Shown: piece by piece, positions 41,391 to 52,399 of the stretch | Layout: each line of letters starts with the position of its first letter | Position numbering within the stretch: position 1 is the first letter of the stretch | Origin: Symbiodinium natans | Taxonomy: Eukaryota; Sar; Dinophyceae; Suessiales; Symbiodiniaceae | Direction: 5' to 3' | Assembly: GCA_905221605.1 (NCBI GenBank) | Contig: CAJNDS010002737.1 | Coordinates: 62,001-126,000, forward strand | Length of the DNA: 64,000 nt | Notes under the pieces: generated by a model | The model's database searches: none | Seen by the model: the letters and a program-made list of their open reading frames with translations, nothing else | Told to the model about the DNA's origin: nothing | Position numbers and translations under genes: made by a program

Positions 41391-42445
41391 CGAGTTCCGT
41401 GATTTGGTGAGCCGGTGCCACTTCTTTCCGGCAGCTTGCCAACGTTTGGAGCTGTCGGACTCTACCATGCTTGCACGACTGGTGAAACCGTACTTTTGGT
41501 GAAACGATGCTCGCGTCGATGGTGCTGGTGATCCTCAAGGCAGATGCAGTGCCCTGATCTGCCACTGTCAATGTCTTGATGAGGAATCAGTTCTGTGCTG
41601 TCCAGCGTCGACTATGCCCGCTAGGCAGCAGTGGTTCGCCCAGCTGCCGAAGTGGGAGAAGTAGGACTTGGCACACCAAGTACTCGCCGATGTGCGATGG
41701 AAGCAGGAAGGAACGGTGAGAGGAGCAGCAAGACAAAGGCCACGAACATACAAGAACACCAAGTAACAAGACATAGAAGCGAAAACACAAAGTCACAAAG
41801 GCGCGAATATTCAAAGGAGGAATGCCTCTCTGCAGCTCTCAGCCGCGCCTCAATGGACCAGTGCCTCGGTCGCCAGGGAGGCGCCTGACTCGGGCGGCAC
41901 GCACGAAAGCCCGAACGCACCTCTATCTTTCCTTCTAACGAATGAGGGGAAGCTGGAAAGATGTCAATGCGCCGCGATGTACGACGTACCAGCACTCTTC
42001 TTTTCCACAGCCAAGAAGGCCCATCAAGGAGGGATAAGAGCCCTTGCTCCCTCTCTCTTCTTCGTGCTGGTCACCGTACTCTCCCACTCGCCTACTCTGA
42101 TCGGCACTTCGCACGCTCCTGCTTACGCACGCTTGCTCTTCGGTGCCTCGGCTCTTCCACAGGTGCGTCCGTGTGAGGCACTCCTGTTTTCCGGTCGATG
42201 TAAATGTCGAAGACCTGTTCGCGCTGCGGAGCTTCTGCGTGGATGGTTCAAAATGCACACGCTTTCAAGCCTTGTGATCTCTGGCGTGCGCTTCATCATC
42301 AGTTGTGTCTTCAACTACCTTGCGTTCCTGCCGTAACGGAGGAGATCGGTACATGACCTGCTTGCCGGCCTAAGCCACCAGATCAAACGATCAAATGCTC
42401 GACACAAGTTGGACCCCGACTAATCAGTCGCACCAAGTCTAAGCG
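41391..42445. other. Intergenic stretch, hydrophobic frames of unclear value
   Basis: A 75-codon minus frame (41,814-41,587) is hydrophobic (CFRFYVLLLGVLVCSW) but overlaps two other open frames. No convincing gene; it lies just downstream of the docking-complex gene. Confidence 0.35.
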
Positions 42446-44262
42446 TCAGGCTTTCTTGAAGACGGGCTTCTGCGACCGCTGCAATGATTGCTTCAAGCGA
42501 TCTTCTTGCTTTTCCGACTGTTCTTTCAGCCGATTCTCACGTACCTAAGCTTCTCTCGATAGTGGCACATGCCGGCCCTTCGACATACAAGCTAGCTCGG
42601 ACCCAGACTCTTTCGCGCCGATCGCCTTCCTTGATCTTCTCCAGACGCATGACAAGATCCTCATCCTGCATGTCTGGGAATACAGACGCTGCTGACAAGC
42701 AGTGGCATTGCAGCCCATGTCCGTGGCCTGCTGATAGGCCTCATCGAGACCCTGAATCAACTCTTCGATCCGCGATTCAATGGCGCCAAGCATTTGCAGC
42801 GTATCCGGCTGCTGCTGGTCCCGTGCAAGATTGCATCTGGTGTAAACTTCGTGCACCTTAACGCAGCTCTGTCTGCACGTCAGTGTTGCAACACGCGCAC
42901 AAACGAGACGCGACATTTGTGGGCAAGACGACGGCCTTCTTTGCCAAACTGGTCAATTTCTTGTCCTTGCCATGAGAAGTTGACTGACGAGCAGAGGTTG
43001 AAGCGGGGGGCCCTCTTCACCCAAAAGCTCCTGGATTGCTGTGCTCGCTTTCTCTGCATGACTTTGCTTGATCTCTTCGCCCCGCCGCTGCTCCTCACGC
43101 GCTGCAATGTGATTGACTTCCGCCTTTCGACATATGCCGCGTCGGACCTGCTTGATGCTTTGCTCCAGCTGCCTTATTTGATCCTTCAATTGCTGCACCT
43201 TGCAGATTCACTGCCAATAATGCACACAGGCAAAGGAACCTGAAGAAACCTGGCCAGCGCAAGGACCCGGAAAACCACATCGCTTCAAACAGAAAGTTCA
43301 ACGCGTAGACCTGGGGTGCATTTTACTAAGGCCTTAATGAGATCGAAATAAACATGGGTTACCAAAGTACTGTTAGTTCCAAGGGGTCGCATCCATTCTC
43401 CACACATGACACAACCTCATGGGACACAACCTTACGGCAAGCAGATCCATAGCCACAGCTCTGTCAACAGGATTCTTACTAGGACGTCTGTGCGACACAA
43501 CCGTCAACCTTGTGGCCCATGTTCTTCTTCATCGCTTCAAAGTTGTTGCGAATCTCGTCCAGTTGCTGTTCAGCTTCCTCGCAGTCCCAGTTGAACGCTT
43601 CCACCATCTAGTGACTAGTGCCAGGCAGCAAGAAGCCTGAGAGCTCTGGATGAGGAAGAGGTTCAGCTCTTCTAGTTCCGTAAAGCTGTCCATGAGCTGT
43701 TGGGGCTCCTTCATGCTAGGCATGTGAGGCAAATTCCCACACCTCTACGAGACCCCTCTCTGATGTAATTACTCAGGTGGCTCTTTCATTTGTTATCGTC
43801 CTTGAAGAAAAGCTCAGGCTCCTCTTCGGAAGAGACGGCAACATATCTTGGTTTGGAGACGGCAATGCAACCAAAACATGTTGCACCACTGCACCTTAAC
43901 TTCGCAACTCAGCTTCTCATTACGAAGCAGCAAAGTCCCAGACTCGGCATTGACTTTTCGCTCCTCCTCCTTTGCAGTAGCAACCAATCAACACTAGTCC
44001 CGCCGGTAAGACAAGATGCTTGAATGCGTGTGTTGCCTCGCGTCGTTTCTGAATGCGCTTGCGGCGGGTGTCTCTTTCCCGCTGCCGCTGCAGTAGCTCC
44101 TCCTGAAACCGGCAGGTGCCCATTCCAACGGCAGCTTGTGTTCCCCTCAACTGTGCCTCATCTTCCCTTCGTCTTTGCTTTTTGCTGCGCTTTTTTGAAG
44201 CTTCAGCCTTTACAGCGAAATCGAACGCATTGACGATTATGGGGTCGTCAAGCCCCAAAAAC
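42446..44262 (-). CDS. Outer dynein arm docking complex coiled-coil protein (CCDC63/CCDC114/ODA1 type), spliced
   Basis: Exon-sized coiled-coil pieces in order: basic RRREDEAQLRG and RERDTRRKRIQKRREAT (44,262-43,995); SSEEEPELFFKDDN (43,870-43,790); MDSFTELEELNLFLIQSSQ (43,724-43,645); EEAEQQLDEIRNNFEAMKKN (43,606-43,507); QQLKDQIRQLEQSIKQV and EKASTAIQELLGEE (43,205-43,010); TLQMLGAIESRIEELIQGL (42,860-42,714); EDLVMRLEKIKEGDRRER (42,685-42,595); and KEQSEKQEDRLKQSLQRSQK ending at a TGA at 42,446. The IEsRIEELI helix and the KqEdRLkqSLqRsqkPv end are characteristic of this family, which anchors outer dynein arms to axonemal doublets. Introns are short. Exon edges are approximate; the 5' end is not certain. 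Confidence 0.6.
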
Positions 44263-44835
44263 ACTTTGTGATGAAACGTGTATATATATATATACATGTA
44301 TTTTACACTTTTATAATTTCGTAAAGATGTAATCATATACACGACGCATCTGTCTATGTAAATATACATGCATTCTACATATACATATGTTCATTTAGTT
44401 TTTTACTTGTAAATGAATATACTATGTATATATATATATGTATATGTTTATTTATTCTTTAGATTTTTCATTTATGTAAAAACTGTATGTATACGCTATA
44501 TCTGTACTATATATGCATATATATATATATATATTGATAGAGTATATATATATATATACATATGTGTATCCTGTTCTAAATATTGTTGAAAGTGTAGTTT
44601 ACATAGTTGAAAAAATCTACATTATCGTTTGAAAGTGCAATGATGCACAACTTTTGCCTTTTGCATGATGCAAATTCGTGGATATGTCTAATACGTGTGT
44701 TATGTGTTCTCTGCCTGGAAGCCTAACCACATGTAGTAAACATAATGAGTGGAAGAATGGGCATATCTATATATATATATATATAACGATATATACATAC
44801 ACAAAATATAGTGTGTAGTTTCTATTTATGCCAAA
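44263..44835. repeat. AT-rich block with (TA)n runs
   Basis: ATATATAT runs near 44,280-44,295, 44,430-44,440, 44,515-44,560 and 44,770-44,790 in AT-rich DNA. It separates the two axonemal genes. No gene. Confidence 0.75.
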
Positions 44836-45033
44836 CGATACTAGAAAACGACACCTAAACCATTGACAGCAGAACAAGAATGATGATGACAAGGAATTAC
44901 GGTATGTCTGCACGTGCTAAATTTGCTGACAACAAAAATACGGCACCGCAGCACCGGAAAAACGGAGGACTGCGAGACGACCGGGCAAGTGGAGGATGCA
45001 AACAAGACCCACCAAATGAAATATGACATAAGA

Positions 45034-46900
45034 TCACAGCTCGGTAGGCACTGGAGCAGCCATCTGACCCACTGTTTCGAGGCGTTCAACTGTAAGCCCT
45101 CCCCATGATGGAAGCGAATCGGAAGCCAAACGGTATTGATGAGGGCCAGCAATCGAAAAGCAACCAATGCTCATACACGCGCCCACAGACGGTCCATCAC
45201 CCTGCAGGAGCAAGTGCAATGGCCGCCTCAGCATCCTCCTGGGCAATCTTTTCGAAGAGTTTCTCTTCTTCTTGGGCGAGCTGCTCCATGATCGGTGCCA
45301 GGCGTTCCTTCTTCCACCTGGACTCAGAGTCAAAGTCGGTGATGCAGTCCGAATGTGCAGCGGAGCCTTTCCGCCCTTTCCTTCTTCCTTTGCTCTTTCT
45401 TCTTCCTCCTGAATTTTCATGATAAGCCGGAAGAGGGCACAGAAAATGAGAAGGGACGGCCTTGCAGAGTTTCCACCATCGAGCTAAGCACTCGGCTGCT
45501 CTTCTTTCCACTCGGGTGGAGTTATCTTTTCCAAGAACATCTTGTAGCGTTCGGACTCCACTCTCACCTCGAAACTTCACAAAGCTTCTGTGTGACTGCC
45601 ATGTGATATCTTGCAACATCTCCCTCCCGACCTCCTTCAATTTGCTCGTTTCACTTTGTACAGTCGCGATCTGCTGTCTCAGGTTCTTGATTCTTGCAAC
45701 TTTGTCTTGCTTCACTTTGGCAAGCATTTCGCTTTCCTTTGTAGCAGAAGAAGCCTTGGCGATTCTTTCCTGCAAAAATACACAGAGGGTGCAGGTGGAG
45801 AACCCAATGAGCATCAGCAACAGGCATCGAGGGGATCCTGGAGGTAATCTTCAAACTTTTTGGCATCCTCGTCCAAAGTTTGCTGTGAGGCTGCCAAGGC
45901 ATCTTCTTTGGCCTTCGCCATTGCGTCTAAGCGCACCTTGGGCAACACAAGCCGGCTACGAAGCCCATCGAAGTGCACCACAATGATACACACAAAGAGT
46001 CCGGCAATCTCCTCACGCTTGTTGTCGCAAGCCATGTGCACCAGGAAAACTTCGCGCTTCCTCTGCACATACGTTCGGATGTCTTTCTCGCCTGCCCAAC
46101 AAAACGCGTCATTTTGGTACACACAACTGTCAAGACTCAAGATGAAGGATCGTCGCAACTGTTGTGAATGTCTGTGTTGCTGGGAGACGGGCTTTTCCGT
46201 AGAGGCTCAACGAGTCCTATCGCTGGCTTCGTGGCCACAGTCCTGATAGAAAGGACTAGATAAGCCTAGTGGCTAGTCGCAGGCGACTTGCTGTTGCATC
46301 ACGCCCTGGTAAGGAGTCTCAGCTGCGCGCGTCAAGAACGTGTTGTCAGGTCGCTCCTCTGCCATGACCTCATATTCCGTGTCGAAGATGACGGCGTTAG
46401 TTCGTTTTTAGTTCATACTCGCGCCTTCAGCTTCGCAGCTGCAAGCATGTCGTCGACCGCTGGCGGCACAGGCCTCACGAAGCGCGTTCTTAGAACTCGC
46501 ACGGGTGCAGCCTCTCTCTGCAGTAAGGTGAGGACGCCATGGGAAGATCAGGGTCGCGGATTTTGGAAATCGCACCATAGCTGGATGAGCACGTCGGCTT
46601 CTCCCACACTTTCAACTTGCGCTCCTGCCCACACAAGGACGGTTCAGAATCACAACTGCAAGTGCTTGCCATCCAAACTCTCAGGGCAGCCTGCAGACGC
46701 TCTTCGGCAGACCTTTCTGCCACTGGCTCTTGCAGCCAGAAACATTCCAGCTCGGGAGGCAAACCTGCCACAGGGTTTCTCAACCCCACTCTGACGCAGA
46801 TTTCGTAGCTGACAATCCGAGGGCGTCTCTGAAGGGGTTTGTCGTCAGCTCGCCGGCCACGCGGGTCATGATCTGAGGATGACTTTTTAGCAGTTATTGT
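45034..46900 (-). CDS. CFAP100: CFAP100 (CCDC37/MIA1)-like axonemal protein, spliced
   Basis: Core pieces match the DUF4200 coiled coil of CFAP100: DIRTYVQRKREVFLVHMACD and NKREEI (46,095-46,003); AASQQTLDEDAKKFEDYLQ (45,945-45,838); ATKESEMLAKVKQDKVARI and KNLRQQIATVQSETSKLKE (45,769-45,600). A C-terminal part reads LFRLIMKIQEEEERAKEEG and QLAQEEEKLFEKIAQEDAEA (45,430-45,197), with a possible last exon ending QMAAPVPTEL at 45,034. TTNPFRDALG near 46,830 may be the N-terminus. CFAP100/MIA1 docks inner dynein arms (I1/f) with the MIA complex. One intron (45,770-45,837) is 68 nt with a GA donor. A sister DUF4200 protein is the main alternative. Confidence 0.62.
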
Positions 46901-47175
46901 GCGTAGTCCAAACATTTCCACGCCCTAAATGTGCAAGATCTGTGTGAGTACCTTCGACTTGCAGACCGCGTGCAAGCACGAGCAGCTGTGACGCCCTGAG
47001 GAACGAGCCAAGGATGTGATGCCATCTGCTGAGTCGCCATGTCTAAAGACACTGCGATCGCACTAGAGCAGATCACTTTGGTCCGACAGAAGCAGGCGAC
47101 AGTTTACAAGCTGAACCAAGCCACGAATCTGCAAGCTACACTGAGGAGCGCATCCCAACAATCATAAACGGCCAT

Positions 47176-47580
47176 TCAGTCGATTTTGTCGCCTGAAGCG
47201 TCTGGGCTCGACAGGTTCCTCACGCCAGTACTCACGCCTCTCTCTGCTTCGTGGCTGCTGGAATCTCGGAGGCATTCGGTGGAGGCGTTGGCACCATTCT
47301 TATCGTTGGCGGAGAAATGTCGAAAACCGACTGTGGCAATGTCGGCATCTCTGGCAGTGCAGACTGCATCGGAGGTTCTGGAAATGGAGGCAAGTGCTGT
47401 GCTGACATCTGCAAAGATTCTTTGGAGGACTGCCTGTCCACCAAAATGCCATATACGGCCGTGGCCAAGCTCCAGAACCAGATCTTCATTTGCGCCTGTT
47501 TCATTTTTCTGCAACACTGATGCATATTCGTGCCGAAGACCATTCACAACAACAGCAGGTTGAATGTTCAACGTTCACCC
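47176..47580 (-). CDS. Probable exon, unknown product
   Basis: Two overlapping frames are protein-like: LRHEYASVLQKNETGANEDL with ELGHGRIWHFGGQAVL (47,540-47,410), and a Pro-rich one, SAQHLPPFPEPPMQSALPEM with SPPTIRMVPTPPPNASEIP (47,410-47,240). A frame change close to 47,410, at a GCAG, would join them. No family recognised. Confidence 0.35.
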
Positions 47581-47589
47581 CCGCCTCAC

Positions 47590-48900
47590 GCAGCTAGCCG
47601 GCACAGATTTGTTCCGGAAGCCGCTATTAGCAGCAGCTAGCACAGAGCCAAAGCCGAAACATGCCGAAACATGACACCCAGCAGCATGCTAAAAACATAG
47701 CATGCAATGAGAGTGATCACATGTACCGAAATTATGGGGCCCACGGTCAACGTGTGCAGCTGGCGATGCCGGGTCGCATGACAGGTGTTGTCCGATGAAC
47801 GGCTCGGACGGATATTTCGATGATGATTCTCGAAAGCCTACTTGTGATGCTGCACTCGCGCAGGCAGCTTCATGCGATGTGAATGGTGTTGCTGATGCAG
47901 CTTGGCGGAAGAGTGAAGGTTTTACGCCGAAGGCACCAAAGTGTGAAGGATTCTTCATGACTGCGGCTGTGGGCTTGGCATGACTTGGTGCTTCAGAGTG
48001 CTGCAGTGACTTAGATAAGCGACATTGGTCCGCCGCTTCCCGAATCTGAATGCAGAAAAGTGAAGTGTCTTATGGATGCGTTTGTCTCGCAAGGCCTTTG
48101 CTCAAACATGAGGACGCACTGAGACACTACTCGGCTATAATGGTTCAGTCGCCTTGCGATGGCATATTCGCGAAGGTGCTTTGCATAAGCGTGCAAGTGC
48201 ACAGAATAGTTTGAGAAGTTCTCACAAACGACCGGGGCCGGCCTCGGGGACGGCATTTGCACTGCCCTATATAGTAGGGTCCTAGAGCCTACAATGCTTA
48301 AACAGAGCGACCAGGACTATATGAGCGACTGCCAAAACTGGCTCGAGGTGCTAATGGACGCAACATCAGGGGTGTCGCTTTTCAAGTGTTCCCATCGTTT
48401 TACAGGGTTTTAGCATCATTTATCCACGCTTGATGTTTGTAGGTGTCGCTTTAGGAAAAATCACGGCTATAGCACACCCAACGGTTCATTAACTTAGGGG
48501 TGTCGCTTTTCAAGTGGTCCCATCGTTTTACAGGGTTTTGGGCATTCGTGTCCACCCCTTACTTAATTGAATGCCTGGGGGTTTTGGCGCTTGCTCATAT
48601 ATACATCTTCAGAACTAAGCGGAAAACCCTCTGTTGTAAACTCTAGAAGGAGCGATCTTCGACCCTTGACAGCCGACCGACCGATGCATCGTGATGCACA
48701 CCTATGCTGCCACAGCGTAACGCAACGGCCCGGGGACCGCTCAACTGCAAGCCTCGCGCAGGAGACGATGATGACCCTGTGATTCCGAAAGCTGCAACTG
48801 CACACCTCCAAGCCTGAAGTGGAATTTAGTATTGTATGTTTGCCCTGGCAAACTTACCTGCACAACATGCCATCCGCGCGCGACATGAGTCTTTTTCCAG
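47590..48900. other. No gene seen apart from repeats
   Basis: Short frames only. The 63-codon plus frame at 47,795-47,983 is weakly protein-like. A two-unit repeat lies at 48,366-48,545. Confidence 0.4.
48366..48545. repeat. GGTGTCGCTTTT repeat, two long units
   Basis: GGGGTGTCGCTTTTCAAGTG followed by TCCCATCGTTTTACAGGGTT occurs twice about 135 bp apart, with a partial GGTGTCGCTTTAGG between them. Related motifs occur at 54,486-54,610. Confidence 0.8.
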
Positions 48901-48906
48901 GTTCAG

Positions 48907-50345
48907 CTGCTGCTCCGTTTTCGTTTCCTTTCTTTGGTCTTCTTTTTTCGCTTGCGCTTGCTGCTTTCACTTGTTGAGCTTGTAGCTGTCCTGGGCTCCA
49001 TCTTCGACATACTCTGTAACTCTCGCTAGCCACGACTGCATCAGTGTGTTTCTGAACGTGAAATGCATGTCAAGCCGCTCGCTAGAACTACTTCTCTTGC
49101 GCCCTTTCCGACGCCGTCGACTGCGGCTGCGACTTTCAGGGCGACCCGCTGCGGGGTAGCCTGTATAGCCGTAGTAGCCGTAGTGCATTCCGAATGGATA
49201 GCCCGGAGGGGGATATCCATAGGGATAGCCATATGCTTGAGCAGGGAAGCCGCCCTGTCCTGAACAGAGCATCAAGAAGTCATTAAAGCAAGGAGTCAAG
49301 CAACCAACAGAATGCTTACCATGCGCATCCGGCCTCCCGGCAAGCTACCTGGCCGGCAGCAAGTGCGCGAGCAAGCATGGTGTGAAGCCGGATCCACAGT
49401 GAGTGTCTGCCGAACGCCCAGCGAGACAAACCGAACGTGCGACGTCTTCGCAACAATGGCCTTGGGTGCCATTCTTTGCATCGCGAATGCGAGAAAGGAG
49501 AGCTGAAGATGGATTGCGCGCCTCAGAACTATAGACATGCATAACAAGGCCAATAGACATCCCCAGTCTGAATGCAACGGGACAGGAGGGCAGTGCTCAA
49601 AGCTGAAGGTCTGGCCGTCTTCAGCTCCCCCCGTGCGAGGACTGCGCGTTGCACTGTAGGTGAGCATCCCCTTTCCGCATTTCGAAAAGCGGAAGTTTCA
49701 AGTCTTCAGCAGAAAAGCATGGACAAGCACACAATTGGGAGCACAAATGGAAGTGTCAGCGCGCCTCAAGGAATCTGCCGCACTCTCGTCTACTTTGTTG
49801 TGTCTGATGAACCTCTGAGCACATGCCCAGCTGTTATTTAGGCAAGCCATTGCCTGGCTGTCCTTTCAAAGACAATGACAAGTAAACTGCTAGTTTGCCC
49901 ATCTCTCAGGCCACTGCTCGTCCACTTCTGGACTTGCAGCAACTCAGCTCGTGCTTTGCAATGCAATACGACGACACTTGACATGGGAGTTCGCAAGGTC
50001 CAGCGTGCCCTCACGTCATGGAAGAACAGGATAGAGCGAAACTAGGTGTCATGCTGGCGATGGCACTCTGGCCTTTCGGGCTTCGAACGCACTGACGATG
50101 TCATGCTTTAGTGAAGAGCCCTGGGCACCTCCGGAAACTGCTTGAGAAGCAGCGCTGCGCCTGAGACTCGGTTCTTATGAGCGACAAGCTTTGAAGCTGA
50201 GATTCGGTATGTCGTGGGCTCTGGGGTTGTAGCGCATCACGAATCCGCGCGAGAAGGGCTGCAGAAGGGTTCCGTGCGCCGCGGAGATCTCCCCGCGCGA
50301 GAACCTGCTGAAGACAGCCCTCCCTGCGGTATCTTCTTGGCAACA
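48907..50345 (-). CDS. Arg/Ser- and Lys-rich nuclear-type protein gene, spliced
   Basis: An exon near 50,300-50,210 reads GARNPSAALLARIRDALQPQ and one near 49,540-49,480 reads ARNPSSALLSRIRDAKNGTQ, the same motif twice. An exon at 49,270-49,080 reads AQAYGYPYGYPPPGYPFG, YYGYTGYPAAGRPESRSRSR and RRRKGRKRSSSSE. The last, 48,980-48,907, reads ESSKRKRKKKTKERKRKRSS and a stop. Gly/Tyr-rich plus RS and Lys tails resemble splicing-related or RNA-binding proteins; no RRM is visible in these exons. Limits are approximate. Confidence 0.45.
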
Positions 50346-50699
50346 GGCAACAGGCGCAAGGCCTGAACTGGTTTAACAGTCGCTAGCCAGTAGCCGGTTC
50401 AGAAATCTCTTGTCAGTGCTGCTGCGGCTCTTCATATTAATGATGTCACTGATGTATCAACATGTATCAACAGCTTGTAGCCAACAGATGGCAGTTTCAG
50501 CCCACCTTCCGCTGCACCTCTCCAGAACAATCCTGCATCGGAATAGGGGGGCAGCTTCCGACACTACGGCTCACTTTGGGACCCTGGGACCCTCAGCTAC
50601 AAATTCCTGCACAAACCCGTGTCCCGCAGATCAGCAGCTGCCCGTGAGTCGACGTCGTTCGCCTAAACTCAAAGCACACAGGATCACACAGCTATAATC

Positions 50700-51618
50700 A
50701 TGCCGGCTGCTCAGGCCAACCCATCCTCTTGTCCTTCTATGACTGACTGTTCCTTGGAGCTTTGTTTTGGGTGGGCCATTCCTTCTTCTCCAGGCCTCGA
50801 GAAAGTCCTGCACTTCCTCCTCGCTTGGGCATGCCATGGCTCCATACGGAAGTTGGGTTTTTACATCCTTACAACCATTGGCCACTTGCTTTCAGTAAAA
50901 CATGGTGAACAACCTGTCTGTGTGTTCGGAAGGAAACCTTCTGCAAGCAACCCTTTCGCCTGGTCACCTGTTTCTAGAAAGGAGCCCCGGCCCTCAAGCG
51001 AATGGCGTGGCATGACATGGGACATGGCCCTTCGAGATCTTCTGCGTCGGGCCGGTGCAGAGGATAGCACATCCTGCCACGCACTATGGGATACTTTCTC
51101 CTTGTCTTGTGGTCGCAAGTTGAGCCAAGATGCAGCACGACTGAGGCGTGACATGGGCGACGCGGAAATGCTTCTGATGACTCTCATCTTCTGCTGTGCT
51201 GAGCTCTTTGTGGTCTTGTCGCGGTTGGGTGGGGCGGGGTATCTGGCAAGCACATTGGCTTGATCTTGATGCAGCTACATCTGTCTCATTCGCGGCCATC
51301 ACAGACGACCTCAAGTGTCGACTCTGCTTGACTTCCACAAACCAGGGCACTGAGCCGGTTGATCTGCTGAGCTGCCTTCCAGCCCGACTTCGTGCGCTCG
51401 AGCTCCACAGGATGCCAATCCTCCCTGAAACTCTCGATGCGCCTGAGCCGCGTGGAGCCGCATGCTGCTTTGACAATTTTGACCAGCTGGCGATGAGCCA
51501 GCAGATGCTCCGCACGTCCGTGCTGCATCGCTTATGCTTCCAAGACTCCCAATGCTCACCACCTGCCCAAGTTTGCCGAAGCACATGGATCACACGGCAC
51601 TTGCTAGTAATTGAATAA
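50700..51618 (+). CDS. Possible plus-strand gene, two overlapping frames
   Basis: The first frame (50,700-51,263) includes WRGMTWDMALRDLLRRAGAE and CGRKLSQDAARLRRDMGDAE. The second (51,196-51,618) includes DDLKCRLCLTSTNQGTEPVD and LLSCLPARLRALELHRMPIL. They overlap by 67 bp in different frames, so an intron or frameshift near 51,200-51,280 would be required. No domain identified beyond a single CxxC. Minus-strand frames here are less protein-like. Confidence 0.3.
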
Positions 51619-51900
51619 AACAACAAAAAGAAAATCGAGTATAATTCATCCTCAAAATATCATCCACATAATATGAGTAGAAATAATTGTAATGAACTGA
51701 TTAGAATAAGATGTTTAATAGAAAGAACAAACTTAACAAAGAAGATTGTAAGCAATAAATTCATTAAAACAAATCAATCACCAACATTCATAAGTAAAGA
51801 AGTTGAATGATGAATAATAAATACTAAACTACCAAAATAAGCTCCTTTATTCATTAAATCTAATGCCTCCGAAACCCTCCAAACATACCCACCACAAGAA
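51617..51900 (-). pseudogene. AT-rich island reading like a mitochondrial gene with TGA as Trp (possible NUMT)
   Basis: The minus strand reads one frame of about 95 codons from GGYVWRVSEALDLMNKGAYF through LVFIIHHSTSLLMNVGD, a TGA, FVLMNLLLTIFFVKFVLSI, then LFLLILCG, a second TGA, and YFEDELYSIFFLLFYS. Both TGA codons fall where Trp fits. The composition is far more AT-rich than the flanks, with abrupt edges. The product would be a hydrophobic membrane protein like mitochondrial respiratory subunits; which one I cannot say. TGA-as-Trp is not typical of dinoflagellate mitochondria, so the source is unclear. Confidence 0.4.
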
Positions 51901-52075
51901 CGCTTGTGCGTGCACCGTCTCCTAGACTGTGTCCAAGTTCTCCCCCCCTGACATCCTTGCTCAATGCACTCTATTAGCACTCACTCACGAACAGGATAAG
52001 TACGATATCCTTCAGCTCACAGCCTGCAGGCGTTGAACCTTAGTTGTCATGTTCAGTGAATTCGCCGATCAAAGG

Positions 52076-52369
52076 CTAGCAAATGTTTTCAATTGTATTG
52101 CGGTCAAGCCTGCTGGCAGCCTGAAGGCATCCAGTCTCCAAGCGGAGAAGAGTTTGCTGTCCTGTAACAGTTACATTCTGTGATGTCATGTTTTCTGAAA
52201 CTGGCAGGCTCTGCAGCAGCCAGTGCCACGGCAGATGCTCATCTTCTCTCACACCGGCTGCTGTGTGACAGTCCTTGTAGAACATGCGCATCCATTCTCT
52301 CCAGAATCCTTTCCCTTCAGCAGCCGTCAGCTCATGCGCACGGCCTTGAAATGCAACCTCACGAGGCAT
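52076..52369 (-). CDS. Probable exon, unknown product
   Basis: VAFQGRAHELTAAEGKGFWR followed by EWMRMFYKDCHTAAGVRED reads as protein (52,360-52,230). After about 52,200 the frame is weaker. No neighbouring exon could be tied to it. Confidence 0.3.
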   Translation of the reverse strand: MPREVAFQGRAHELTAAEGKGFWREWMRMFYKDCHTAAGVREDEHLPWHWLLQSLPVSENMTSQNVTVTGQQTLLRLETGCLQAASRLDRNTIENIC

Positions 52370-52399
52370 TTCACATTGGCTCTTCAGCAGAACGGTTTG

